From NCBI GenBank assembly GCA_023229425.1, contig JALNZG010000003.1, forward strand, positions 186,001-250,000: a stretch of 64,000 nucleotides of DNA, written 5' to 3'. Each line of letters opens with the position of its first letter. Position 1 is the first letter of the stretch. The notes under the pieces were generated by a model. It did no database searches. It was not told the DNA's origin and worked only from the letters and a program-made list of their open reading frames with translations. The stretch is from Ignavibacteriaceae bacterium. GTDB lineage: Bacteria > Bacteroidota > Ignavibacteria > Ignavibacteriales > Ignavibacteriaceae. Shown here piece by piece: positions 1-7,521 of this stretch. A program made the translations under genes and the position numbers.

Positions 1-50
1 TGCGGAGGGTTTGGTTACGGTATCACTGCGGAGATCAATTACTTTGTTCA

Positions 51-623
51 CTATTTAAATTCCACTTTATGGTAAACTTCCTTCAGATCAATTTCACATT
101 CAATTGAAGTGAACTGTGCTCTCGAATCAATTCCATTCACCTCTGAATAAAGCCATTTACCGTCCTGTTGTTTTAAAAATTGCTCAACTTTTGGTTTATC
201 CTGGCTGACAAGCACATACTCTTGCAGTGATTCCAAATTACGGTAATGTTCAAACTTTTTTCCGCGATCATAACTTTCGGTTGACTCGGAAAGGATTTCA
301 ATAATGAGTGTTGGATTCAACAATGTATCCATTTCCTCGTCTTCAAGTTTAGTTTCTCCGCAAGCAATAACAAGATCAGGATATGTGTATAAACCTGTTG
401 CAGAAATCTTTACTCTCAAATCATTTGAAAATACTTTGCATGGTTTATCTTTTAATTTATTTCCAAGCTCTCTATTAATATTACCATTGATAAGGATGTG
501 ATTGACTTTAGCTCCAGCTAAGGCAAACATCTCACCGTTAAAATATTCGCTCTTAAAAGAAGCTTTTCTTTCTATCTCCAAATATTCTTCCGGAGTTATA
601 AATGTTTTCTTTTTCGGTATCAT
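51..623 (-). CDS. Uma2 family (DUF820) endonuclease-like protein
   Basis: A 190-residue protein with the PD-(D/E)XK fold signature of the Uma2/DUF820 family. The N-terminal 'TPEEYLEIERK' helix is typical. The acidic active-site residues appear as D83 in 'YPDLVIAC' and E109 in 'NPTLIIEILSEST', followed by the family's 'SYDRGKKFEHYR' segment (about 118-128), which supplies the lysine. Members are common as multicopy genes in cyanobacteria and FCB bacteria. They are annotated as putative restriction-type nucleases, but their biological role is unknown. It is a single gene, separated by about 60 bases from lnt and in the same direction. The family assignment is secure; the nuclease activity is an inference from the fold. 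Confidence 0.85.
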   Translation of the reverse strand: MIPKKKTFITPEEYLEIERKASFKSEYFNGEMFALAGAKVNHILINGNINRELGNKLKDKPCKVFSNDLRVKISATGLYTYPDLVIACGETKLEDEEMDTLLNPTLIIEILSESTESYDRGKKFEHYRNLESLQEYVLVSQDKPKVEQFLKQQDGKWLYSEVNGIDSRAQFTSIECEIDLKEVYHKVEFK

Positions 624-684
624 AAAAACCTCGTCTTCATTTTGATTTTAACAAAAATAACAACATTAAAAAAGGGAAACAACA

Positions 685-2385
685 TTAATTCCCCGATCCT
701 TTAAATTTTGCTTTTAGCTTGAACAAAATAAAAATCCCAAAAATCCATAATGATAGCACACTGCTAGTAACCGGCACAAGAAACGGATGACGGGTATAAA
801 AAGTTTTCTCGCTATTCAAACTTACATTACCAACTAAAACATCCTTGGTGTACATTTTTGTTTCAGCAACCGTAACTCCAAGCGGATTGACAATACAACT
901 TATTCCTCCATTAGCCGCGCGGACAACACTTCTTCTATTTTCTACTGCGCGCAAAACGGAAATTTCTTTATGTTGATAAGGACCGCTTGTATTGCCATAC
1001 CAACTGTCGTTTGTAACAACCGCAATCATCTCGGAACCGCGTTGGGCAAAAGCTGCAATTAGTTCTGGGAATATCGATTCGTAACAAACTACTGCGTTGA
1101 TGTTAGTTGTCAGTTGTTGGTTGTTGGTTGATTGCGTTTCTCCTAATTCGTAATCCGCCGCAGGCGGACTAATTCCTAATTTAAAATTCGTGGTGTCTTT
1201 TCCAATGTTCCAGCCGCCAAGCCCAACGCCCCATTTAATTAAATCACCGAGAAAAGGAAGTTGATCGGCAAAAGGCGTATGCTCACCGAACGGAACAAGT
1301 TTCATTTTTCCGTAAGATTGAATCCTGATGCTATCAGGATTGAACAGAAGAATTGCATTGTAGTTAGTAAAATAAAAATCTCCCGCCTGGTTATACTTAG
1401 CGTCTGAAGGAACTTTTTCATTCTTCATATAAGAAATAAAATTCGGCATCCCGGTAAGAAGAGAAACTTTGGAGGCGTTCACAAAATTTCTAATTGAATC
1501 TAAGTCTTCAGTATATTGACCGGAAAGAAGATAAACCGGCAAAGCTGTTTCCGGCCAAATAACGAGTTCAGCTTTTTTCGCTACGGCTTCACGCGATAGT
1601 GAAAGGTACTTCCCGGTTATTTCATTCAAATTTCCGCCAGACCATTTTTCATACGGGTCTAAATCCGGCTGGACTAATCCCACACGAATTTTCTTTCCAC
1701 TTTCTTTAAATGAATTTTCTTTTATTACTCCATAAATAATAGGAAGCATAACCAGCAGCAAAGCAATTGTTAAAGGAATCTTGTAGTTACTTTTTTTAAG
1801 ATAATGGCGGTAACTGAGGAAGAAAAAAAGATTGATAAAAAGAATGATCAACGAAAGTCCATACACACCAACCACATCGGCAAGTTGAATAAAGTGTAAA
1901 AACTTTGATTGTGAATTTCCAAGCGTAAGCCATGGGAATTGGAAATCAGTAAGCGAAAAACAATACTCATAACAAACCCAGAAGAATGGGAAAAGCAACA
2001 TGGCTGTTTTTCTCGAAAAAGTTCTTAATGCGAAATAAAAAAGCGTTGAAGCAATAAGAAAAAGAAGCGGATTAAAAAACAGCAATACAAATCCGGAGAT
2101 CATCAAGTAATAATCTTTACCGACCGTAAAACCCCCCACCCAATAAACCGTGAGCAAAGAAAAAACAAATGCCATGAAATAAGTCGCACGATTTATTTCT
2201 GCAAGTGTTTCTCTTTTTTCAAGAACTAAAAAGTAGGGGATCAATCCAACAAAAATTAAATAATGAAATGGAAAGGGTGGAAAGGCTAATGCTAAAAGGA
2301 GTCCGCTCAAAGAAAGTAGAATTATATCTTTTCTCTTCTTAGTAGTTTCTTCTGCCGTCAGTTTTTTTTTTTGAAATAACCGCAC
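685..2385 (-). CDS. lnt: Apolipoprotein N-acyltransferase
   Basis: Inner-membrane enzyme that adds the third acyl chain to the N-terminal cysteine of lipoproteins. The N-terminal third is a bundle of membrane helices. The C-terminal half is a nitrilase-like domain with the catalytic triad visible: Glu in 'VIWPETALP', Lys in 'GKMKLVPFGEHTPF' and Cys434 in 'AVVCYESIFPE'. At 566 residues it is somewhat longer than the usual 510-540. The extra length is partly a segment of about 28 residues (around 400-428) just before the catalytic Cys, encoded by repeat-like DNA (see the repeat entry). The start is GTG, one base after the stop of the DedA gene, and an ATG overlapping it is out of frame. A second lipoprotein-pathway gene was not seen nearby. 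Confidence 0.93.
   Translation of the reverse strand: MRLFQKKKLTAEETTKKRKDIILLSLSGLLLALAFPPFPFHYLIFVGLIPYFLVLEKRETLAEINRATYFMAFVFSLLTVYWVGGFTVGKDYYLMISGFVLLFFNPLLFLIASTLFYFALRTFSRKTAMLLFPFFWVCYEYCFSLTDFQFPWLTLGNSQSKFLHFIQLADVVGVYGLSLIILFINLFFFLSYRHYLKKSNYKIPLTIALLLVMLPIIYGVIKENSFKESGKKIRVGLVQPDLDPYEKWSGGNLNEITGKYLSLSREAVAKKAELVIWPETALPVYLLSGQYTEDLDSIRNFVNASKVSLLTGMPNFISYMKNEKVPSDAKYNQAGDFYFTNYNAILLFNPDSIRIQSYGKMKLVPFGEHTPFADQLPFLGDLIKWGVGLGGWNIGKDTTNFKLGISPPAADYELGETQSTNNQQLTTNINAVVCYESIFPELIAAFAQRGSEMIAVVTNDSWYGNTSGPYQHKEISVLRAVENRRSVVRAANGGISCIVNPLGVTVAETKMYTKDVLVGNVSLNSEKTFYTRHPFLVPVTSSVLSLWIFGIFILFKLKAKFKGSGN
1100..1185. repeat. Repeat-derived insert inside lnt
   Basis: This stretch combines an imperfect palindrome (TCCGCCGCAGGCGGA at 1154-1168, flanked by AATT-rich sequence on both sides) with a TTG-rich run at 1101-1134 of the 'GTTAGTTGTCAGTTGTTGG' type. 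The same kinds of sequence lie between genes elsewhere in the window, for example around 5710, 6990-7040 and 19630-19660. It keeps the lnt frame open and adds about 28 residues immediately before the catalytic cysteine. Insertion is an inference from comparison with the usual spacing of the Lnt nitrilase domain. Confidence 0.55.
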
Positions 2386-2386
2386 A

Positions 2387-2989
2387 TTACCCTTTCCGCT
2401 TTAATAAATATTTCACCAAAAAATAAATCGCAATCATGGCTGCTACAAAAAGGATTCCATAACTGTAGTTTACAAGAAATCTATCAACTAAAGATAAATT
2501 ATATCCGAAGAAAATCCCGAGCCCAAGCAGTACACCATTCCAAGCAACCGCACTAATCGTAGAATAAATAAAGGTTCGCTTCATATTCAGTTCTGCAAGT
2601 CCGGCGAAGAAAGAAATTACCGCGCGGATTCCCGAGAGGAACCGGTTACACAAAATAAGTGCATACCCATATTTTGTAAACCATAACTCGGCTTTAATTA
2701 CCGCCTCTTGAGAAATAAATTTTAATTTCCCGGCACGAATTATTTTTCTATCTGTTTGTAGTCCAACATAGTAGAGAACCATAAACCCAATTTCGCCTCC
2801 TAATGTTGAAAGAATAAGAGCCATAAAAAAATTGATCGTTCCATGTATAATAAGCGAACCGGCAATCACTATTGCAATATCACTTGGTGACGGCGGAAAA
2901 AAATTTTCAATAAATGGAATAAATATTATCAAACTATAAATAAGAATTGGATCGTATGATGAAAGCGAAGAAAAGAGATGTTCAAACAT
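2387..2989 (-). CDS. DedA family membrane protein
   Basis: A 200-residue integral membrane protein of the DedA/SNARE-associated (VTT) family, implicated in undecaprenyl-phosphate or other lipid transport across the inner membrane. It shows the N-terminal acidic/proline segment 'FIENFFPPSPSD', a short re-entrant-like glycine region, and the conserved arginine motif 'NRFLSGIRAVISFFAG' (about residues 115-130). Four or five hydrophobic stretches are visible. It sits exactly between lnt (one base downstream) and ispF (adjoining upstream), consistent with co-transcription. Which DedA subgroup it belongs to cannot be told from this sequence. Confidence 0.88.
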   Translation of the reverse strand: MFEHLFSSLSSYDPILIYSLIIFIPFIENFFPPSPSDIAIVIAGSLIIHGTINFFMALILSTLGGEIGFMVLYYVGLQTDRKIIRAGKLKFISQEAVIKAELWFTKYGYALILCNRFLSGIRAVISFFAGLAELNMKRTFIYSTISAVAWNGVLLGLGIFFGYNLSLVDRFLVNYSYGILFVAAMIAIYFLVKYLLKRKG

Positions 2990-3481
2990 CTATGAATTTC
3001 TTCTAGTAAGTAAAACTGTAGCAAATGCAGCAACGCCTTCTTCTCTTCCCGTAAAGCCTAATTTTTCAGTGGTCGTCGCTTTGATGGAAACTTGATTTGG
3101 TTCAACATTTATTATCTCTGAAATAACCTCAGTCATCTTTTCAACAAACGGAAGTATTTTGGGGTTTTCAAGAAGCAGCGTCGCATCAAGATTGGAGACT
3201 TCATATTCATATTGATTTATCAACTCATTTACGTGTCGAAGTAATAATTTGGAATCAATATCCTTAAATCTTGCGTCGTCATTTGGAAAATGTTTTCCGA
3301 TATCTCCAAGCGCAAGTGCGCCGAGCATTGCATCGCAAATAGCGTGAAGAAGAACATCCGCATCGGAATGTCCGAGTAAACCTTTGTGAAATGGGATCTC
3401 AATTCCACCAAGAAAGAGTTTTCTTCCTTCGGCAAACTGATGAACGTCAAAGCCGTTCCCGATTCTAATTGGTTGTTTCAA
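2990..3481 (-). CDS. ispF: 2-C-methyl-D-erythritol 2,4-cyclodiphosphate synthase
   Basis: Enzyme of the non-mevalonate (MEP) isoprenoid pathway that cyclises CDP-ME 2-phosphate to MEcPP with release of CMP. At 163 residues it has the normal length. The zinc ligands are visible as D12 and H14 in 'GFDVH' and H46 in 'GHSDADVLLH'. The C-terminal 'SIKATTTEKLGFTGREEGVA' motif binds the cytidine nucleotide. The stop adjoins the DedA start and the start overlaps the acylphosphatase stop by four bases, so it lies within a compact operon. No ispD is adjacent in this window. Confidence 0.96.
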   Translation of the reverse strand: MKQPIRIGNGFDVHQFAEGRKLFLGGIEIPFHKGLLGHSDADVLLHAICDAMLGALALGDIGKHFPNDDARFKDIDSKLLLRHVNELINQYEYEVSNLDATLLLENPKILPFVEKMTEVISEIINVEPNQVSIKATTTEKLGFTGREEGVAAFATVLLTRRNS

Positions 3482-3774
3482 TGTCTTATCTCGAATGTTG
3501 AAAATTCTGCGTTAAAGGATGTCCACATAATTGAAAAAGTTTTTACGTATGAATGAGAAGGTCCAAATTTCATTTGTTCAAAGAGCTCCATGATTTTAAT
3601 TTTTTCTCCTTCTACAACAGCAAGTACTTCGCCGGAATAAAGATTTTTTACGTAACCTTTTAGGCACAACTGCATAGCTGTGCGCAAAACAAAATAACGG
3701 AAACCGACTCCTTGAACAAGTCCGCCAGCTAATATTTCCGCACGTGATAAATCACTTTTTATTTTTTCGGCCAT
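3478..3774 (-). CDS. Acylphosphatase
   Basis: Small (98-residue) cytoplasmic hydrolase of carboxyl-phosphate bonds. The signature 'GLVQGVGFRYFVLRTA' includes the phosphate-binding catalytic Arg26, and 'GYVKNLYSGEV' carries the catalytic Asn44. The C-terminal strand is degenerate compared with the usual 'GFxIRY' but ends in 'FEIRH'. It overlaps ispF by four bases and the upstream EamA transporter by 16 bases, so translational coupling is likely. Physiological substrate unknown. Confidence 0.9.
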   Translation of the reverse strand: MAEKIKSDLSRAEILAGGLVQGVGFRYFVLRTAMQLCLKGYVKNLYSGEVLAVVEGEKIKIMELFEQMKFGPSHSYVKTFSIMWTSFNAEFSTFEIRH

Positions 3775-4661
3775 AACTCTGAAGTAAGGATTCCTAAAAA
3801 GATAAATGCAGCGCCTGTTAATCCAAAATTAGATAATTTTTCATTGATGAAGAAATAGGCCGTTAATGCGGCAAATAAAGGTTCCATTGAAAATATAATG
3901 CTCGCTCTGGTTGGAGTTACTGCCTGCTGAAATTTTGTCTGCAAAGTTGTTGTTAATATCGTTGCAAATAAAGTTGTATAAAGAACTGCAAGAATTACTT
4001 CATTATTTAAAACGATATGCAAAGGTTCAATTTGCATAAGCGAAAAAACAACTACGGATAAAATACTTAATATTCCTGTAACCGAAATCTGCGCAAACGT
4101 TAAAAACCTGTGATTATGGTTTCCGCTGATTTTATCAAGATAGACGATGTACACCGCATAAAATATAGCGCAAATGAGCGTAAGGAAATCGCCTATGTTA
4201 AATCCCTCGCCAAGTTCCGAAAAAATACTGAACAAAGAATTTTCTTTGCTGGAAAGAAAAATAATTCCCATCGTTACAAAGAGGACACCAAGAATATTCC
4301 CCGCTGTAGGAACGCGCTTTTCAATTATCGTTTGGAGAATTGGAGTAAACAAAACGAACGTTCCGGTAATGAATGCAGATTTCGTTGCCGTCGTATATTG
4401 CAGTCCGATAGTTTGCACTGCAAAACCGATGTACAAAAAAAATCCGAGGAGAAAACCCTCACTTAATTGTTTTTTAGAAATTGTTTTAAATAAAGGATAA
4501 ACGAAAGGCAGAAGCAAAAGCGCTGCAATTGAAAAACGTACTGAAACAAACATCATCGGAGAAATAAACGTTAACACAGATTTAATCATTACAAACGTTC
4601 CACCCCAGATTAACGTGTTGCTGAATAATGCTCCTTCGGCAATAAATTGTTTCTTGTTCAT
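3759..4661 (-). CDS. EamA/DMT family transporter
   Basis: A 300-residue inner-membrane protein with about ten hydrophobic helices and two tandem EamA repeats. Characteristic features are 'FSNTLIWGGTFVMIKS' in helix 1, the 'TKSAFITGTFVLFTPIL' region at the end of the first repeat, and 'TPTRASIIFSMEPLFAAL' in the second repeat. The family exports or imports small metabolites; the substrate cannot be predicted here. Its 3' end overlaps the acylphosphatase gene by 16 bases, and era lies 24 bases upstream in the same direction. Confidence 0.9.
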   Translation of the reverse strand: MNKKQFIAEGALFSNTLIWGGTFVMIKSVLTFISPMMFVSVRFSIAALLLLPFVYPLFKTISKKQLSEGFLLGFFLYIGFAVQTIGLQYTTATKSAFITGTFVLFTPILQTIIEKRVPTAGNILGVLFVTMGIIFLSSKENSLFSIFSELGEGFNIGDFLTLICAIFYAVYIVYLDKISGNHNHRFLTFAQISVTGILSILSVVVFSLMQIEPLHIVLNNEVILAVLYTTLFATILTTTLQTKFQQAVTPTRASIIFSMEPLFAALTAYFFINEKLSNFGLTGAAFIFLGILTSELWPKK

Positions 4662-4685
4662 GTTGAGTGCTCTTTACCGCTGTTG

Positions 4686-5588
4686 CTATTCGTCGCCATA
4701 CCCAAGTGAGCGCAGCATGTTTTCATTCTTACGCCAATTTTCTTTAACTCTCACACGAAGATCAAGGTAAACCTCACGTTCTAAAAACGCTTCAATATCT
4801 TTTCGCGCTGCAGCACCCAATTTTTTAATTCCGGCTCCGTCTTTCCCGATTAGGATTTTTCTTTGTGATTCTTTCTCAACATATATTTCCGCTTGAATGA
4901 AATCTTTTCTTCCTTCGCGTTCTTTAAAATCTTCAATTACCACTTCCGTGCTATAAGGAATTTCATCTTCGTAAAACAAAAATATTTTTTCTCTAATAAA
5001 CTCGGATACAAAGAATCTTTCGTTCCTGCTCGACAAAACATCATCGGGATAATATTTTGGATTTTCCGGCAGATAATGCAAAATAAGTTTTATCAAAACA
5101 TCAACTTGAAATTTTTCCTGGGCTGAGACGGCAATAATTTCATCAAACATTTTTAATTGCTGCAAAGATTCGATCTCCTCCGTCACTTTTTCTTGAGAGA
5201 TCAGATCAACCTTAGTAAGCACCAAAATTTTCTTTTTTGAAGTGTGCTGTAAAACTTCATTTACTAAATTTTCTTTAAGAATATCTTTATGAACTCCTTT
5301 TGCAGAGCATTCGGCAAGCGCCAATACTACATCCGAATCCGCCACAGCGGAATGAACAGCTTCGACCATTTTCTTTTGAAGCAGATATTTCGGCTCAAGA
5401 ATTCCCGGCGTGTCTAAAAAGATGATCTGATATTCTTCTTCCGATAAAATGCCGATAATATTTTTGCGCGTTGTTTGCGGCTTATTCGTTGCAATTGAAA
5501 ATTTCAACTTTAAAAATGAATTCAATAAAGTTGATTTCCCGGCATTTGGTTTACCGATAATGCTAACGTATCCCGATTTTATATTCAT
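4686..5588 (-). CDS. era: GTPase Era
   Basis: Ribosome-associated GTPase needed for 16S rRNA maturation and 30S assembly. G-motifs are clear: G1 'GKPNAGKST' (about 12-20), G2 in 'NKPQTTR', G3 'DTPG', G4 'TKVD'. The C-terminal KH domain carries the 'IGKDGAGIKKLG' loop. The start chosen (ATG at 5588, 'MNIKSGYVSIIG') gives the usual length of 300 residues. An upstream in-frame ATG at 5627 would add 13 residues without family support. It stops with TAG, which shows that amber is a normal terminator in this genome. Confidence 0.95.
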   Translation of the reverse strand: MNIKSGYVSIIGKPNAGKSTLLNSFLKLKFSIATNKPQTTRKNIIGILSEEEYQIIFLDTPGILEPKYLLQKKMVEAVHSAVADSDVVLALAECSAKGVHKDILKENLVNEVLQHTSKKKILVLTKVDLISQEKVTEEIESLQQLKMFDEIIAVSAQEKFQVDVLIKLILHYLPENPKYYPDDVLSSRNERFFVSEFIREKIFLFYEDEIPYSTEVVIEDFKEREGRKDFIQAEIYVEKESQRKILIGKDGAGIKKLGAAARKDIEAFLEREVYLDLRVRVKENWRKNENMLRSLGYGDE

Positions 5589-5831
5589 CAATGAATTTCC
5601 TTTCAATTTCTTCTCGCACAAACTCAATCCAATTAATGGATGGTTGTTTGCATCTTCTCATTTTTTGATTGGAAATATAATCCTTTTTGAAGCGACTTTG
5701 AAATGTTTACAGTTGGTTGATGGGAGAGGTATGATGGTTGATGGAGTAAAGTCGAATAAAAAGTAAAACTATCCTTGTCCCTTCCATCTTATCGTCTCAA
5801 TGTCTCACAGTCCTACGGTCACAAAGTCAAA
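5589..5831. repeat. Intergenic stretch with TTG-rich and GTC-rich interspersed repeats
   Basis: A non-coding gap of about 240 bases. It contains 'CAGTTGGTTGATGGGAGAGG' followed by a second 'ATGGTTGATGG' (5709-5745), and a 'CTTGTCCC..TGTCTCAC..GTCACAAAGTC' stretch at 5775-5828. Both look like members of interspersed repeat families that recur between genes in this window. No RNA gene or promoter could be assigned. Confidence 0.4.
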
Positions 5832-6341
5832 CTAATGCCTAATCGCATTGTACTTCTCTACCAGAAAATAGATTGACAAAATGAAAAACAAAAGCATGGT
5901 TACTTCAAATGATCGCAGAGTATTTTCTCCAAAAACCAAACCAATGACCGATTTCATTTGCGCAGAAGTCTGATTGAACCATTGAGCCATTTCACTATTT
6001 ACAGAGACTTGAAAGATCGTTTTTGATGCTCTGTAACCTACAAATCCAATAATGGCGGCTATTCCTAAGCTAAATAAAGAAACAATAAATCTGAAAAATG
6101 TTTTCTGCGATTTATCACTGCGCATTTTCCTTACAATTTTCTTCATGATCAAATATTCAATTCCGTTTGGCGCTTCTTCTACATTCTGCTCAAGTAATAA
6201 TGAATTAAGCGATTTAAAACTTTTCAATTCATCGGAACAGAAAGAGCATTCTGATAAATGTTGTTCCACCACGATTTTTTCTTGCTGCGATAATTCATTA
6301 TCAACTAACCGGTTAAGTTCATCATTAGTTAAATGTTTCAT
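5832..6341 (-). CDS. Anti-sigma factor with zinc-finger (zf-HC2) domain
   Basis: A 169-residue protein. The first 40 residues form a ZAS/zf-HC2 anti-sigma domain with the H-x3-C-x2-C motif in 'EQHLSECSFCSDEL'. Two hydrophobic segments follow (about 87-107 and 148-161), so it is a membrane-anchored anti-sigma factor. It directly follows and overlaps the ECF sigma gene by four bases, the standard arrangement for a sigma/anti-sigma pair. The signal that releases the sigma factor cannot be inferred from the sequence. Confidence 0.88.
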   Translation of the reverse strand: MKHLTNDELNRLVDNELSQQEKIVVEQHLSECSFCSDELKSFKSLNSLLLEQNVEEAPNGIEYLIMKKIVRKMRSDKSQKTFFRFIVSLFSLGIAAIIGFVGYRASKTIFQVSVNSEMAQWFNQTSAQMKSVIGLVFGENTLRSFEVTMLLFFILSIYFLVEKYNAIRH

Positions 6342-6904
6342 AACAATTCCTTTTCCAAATGCTTTTGAGAAATGACTTCCTTTAAAGCTGAACGCGAACG
6401 GTGAAGCAAAACTTTTACATTGTTCACGCTTGTATTTATAATTTTACTTATTTCCTCACACGACATGCCTTCCAAATAAAAAAGCGTAATAACGACCGAA
6501 TAATTTTCCGGCAATTCCTGGATTGCTAAATTTAGCAGTTCATTCTTCTCTTTAGTAAATTCTTTTTCGGGAACTGATAGTGTCAGAGGATTATCTTCAT
6601 TATCAATTGAAAGCATCTCTTGCTCAATTTTCCTTTTTTTACCGGAAATCTTTGTAACGGCTGAATTGTAAACAATCCGGTAAAACCATGTTGAGAATTT
6701 AGCTTCTCTTTTAAATGATTTTAATGCGAAGAAAGATTTTACAAAACAGTCTTGCAGTATTTCTTCTGCATCCATTTCGTTTTTCAACATTCGTTTTAGC
6801 AGAGAAAATGCTTTGTGCTTATAACGGCTAATCAAAAGAGAATAATCATTCGCGTTCCCTTGCAGAACCGAATCAATTATTTCGATGTCACTTAAGTGTT
6901 TCAT
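6338..6904 (-). CDS. ECF-family RNA polymerase sigma factor
   Basis: A sigma-70-family extracytoplasmic-function sigma factor of 188 residues with region 2 ('LISRYKHKAFSLLKRML', 'AEEILQDCFVKSFFAL') and region 4 ('LPENYSVVITLFYLEGMSCE' and the helix-turn-helix after it). The ATG at 6904 is chosen because it matches the family N-terminus and has 'AAAGGAAG' just upstream. A longer frame starting at 7021 would read through repeat DNA. The promoter-like motif TGTAAC-N18-GTC lies immediately upstream and is repeated in front of the divergent gene, suggesting autoregulation. Confidence 0.93.
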   Translation of the reverse strand: MKHLSDIEIIDSVLQGNANDYSLLISRYKHKAFSLLKRMLKNEMDAEEILQDCFVKSFFALKSFKREAKFSTWFYRIVYNSAVTKISGKKRKIEQEMLSIDNEDNPLTLSVPEKEFTKEKNELLNLAIQELPENYSVVITLFYLEGMSCEEISKIINTSVNNVKVLLHRSRSALKEVISQKHLEKELL

Positions 6905-6913
6905 ACTTCCTTT

Positions 6914-6940
6914 GACTACCGTTTTTCTAAAAAAGTTACA
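6914..6940 (-). promoter_or_regulatory. Putative ECF-sigma promoter of the sigma/anti-sigma operon
   Basis: Read on the minus strand: TGTAAC (6940-6935), 18 bases, then GTC (6916-6914), nine bases before the ATG of the sigma gene. The same TGTAAC-N18-GTC arrangement occurs in front of the divergent gene at 7043-7069. TGTAAC/CGTC-like boxes are typical of autoregulated ECF promoters in this phylum. The start point would fall very close to the ATG, so the transcript would be almost leaderless. Confidence 0.5.
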
Positions 6941-6979
6941 GTACCTCTGTAAAATTCCAAATCTAAAATGACAAATCCC

Positions 6980-7042
6980 AATGATGCCCCCCTCTTGTTT
7001 TTGCCGACTGCCGATTGCCAACTGCCTTCTGCCGACTGACTC
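6980..7042. repeat. Interspersed CTGCCGA-type repeat
   Basis: A stretch of near-tandem 'TGCCGACTGCCGATTGCC' and 'AACTGCCTTCTGCCGACTGA' units between the two divergent promoters. It is the GC-richer form of the 'CAGTTGGCAGT' repeats found near gene ends and, in the 5'-nucleotidase gene, inside coding sequence. No coding or RNA function is apparent. Confidence 0.5.
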
Positions 7043-7069
7043 TGTAACCTTTCCGCAAACTCACTTGTC
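7043..7069 (+). promoter_or_regulatory. Putative ECF-sigma promoter of the small membrane protein gene
   Basis: TGTAAC (7043-7048), 18 bases, GTC (7067-7069), about 53 bases before the ATG at 7123. Element sequence and spacing are identical to the motif in front of the sigma gene, so both transcription units are likely driven by the same sigma factor. Confidence 0.5.
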
Positions 7070-7122
7070 ATAATGTTCAGAAGAAAAAGAAATTTTATAA
7101 ATCATAAGAAAGGATAAATACC

Positions 7123-7476
7123 ATGGAAGGTGTAATAGCAGTCTCAATTCCGATTTTTGTCACTTTAATTGTCGGAATTATCGTTGTAACCGGAATTTAT
7201 TTCGGTTCGAGAGAAAAACAGATGTTAATAGAAAAAGGGCTTTCACCGACAGAAATAAAGGAGTTTTTGCAGAAGAAAAAGGACAAATTTCTTCTACTCA
7301 AAATTGGAATCATTATGACTTGTTTCGGTCTTGGATTAGGATTTGGAATGTTCCTCCAGGATGCGACAACAAAAGAATTTTACACTCCTCTTTCAATCTT
7401 TGTGTCAACCGGAGTCGGCTTTATTCTTGCCAACAAATACGGAAATAAAAAGGAAGTTGGAGAAGAAATTAATTAG
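7123..7476 (+). CDS. Small membrane protein, DUF6249-like
   Basis: A 117-residue protein with an N-terminal transmembrane helix (about 5-27), a charged 'SREKQMLIEKGLSPTEIKEF' segment and two further hydrophobic helices (about 60-78 and 88-105). The layout resembles DUF6249 proteins often found next to ECF sigma factors in Bacteroidota. It diverges from the sigma/anti-sigma operon and carries the same promoter motif, so it is probably a target gene of that sigma factor. Biochemical function unknown. Confidence 0.7.
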   Translation: MEGVIAVSIPIFVTLIVGIIVVTGIYFGSREKQMLIEKGLSPTEIKEFLQKKKDKFLLLKIGIIMTCFGLGLGFGMFLQDATTKEFYTPLSIFVSTGVGFILANKYGNKKEVGEEIN

Positions 7477-7486
7477 CTGGTATTTT

Positions 7487-7514
7487 GTAGAGACGCGGCA
7501 TGCCGCGTCTCTAC
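7487..7514. terminator. 28-base perfect palindrome between convergent genes
   Basis: A perfect palindrome centred between 7500 and 7501, with arms GTAGAGACGCGGCA and its complement and no loop bases. It is much richer in G+C than its surroundings and lies between the ends of two convergent genes. It may act as a bidirectional terminator. Similar 'gtagagacgc' palindromes are dispersed repeats in several phyla, so it may equally be a mobile palindromic unit. Confidence 0.55.
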
Positions 7515-7521
7515 GTTAAAA

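Noticed and set aside
4110..4500. Plus-strand open frames inside the EamA transporter gene
   Set aside because: Overlapping frames opposite a clear ten-helix transporter, with no ribosome binding site or family.
6905..7021. N-terminal extension of the ECF sigma factor from an ATG at 7021
   Set aside because: The added residues are encoded by the interspersed CTGCCGA repeat and have no counterpart in ECF sigma factors; the ATG at 6904 has a ribosome binding site and the family N-terminus.
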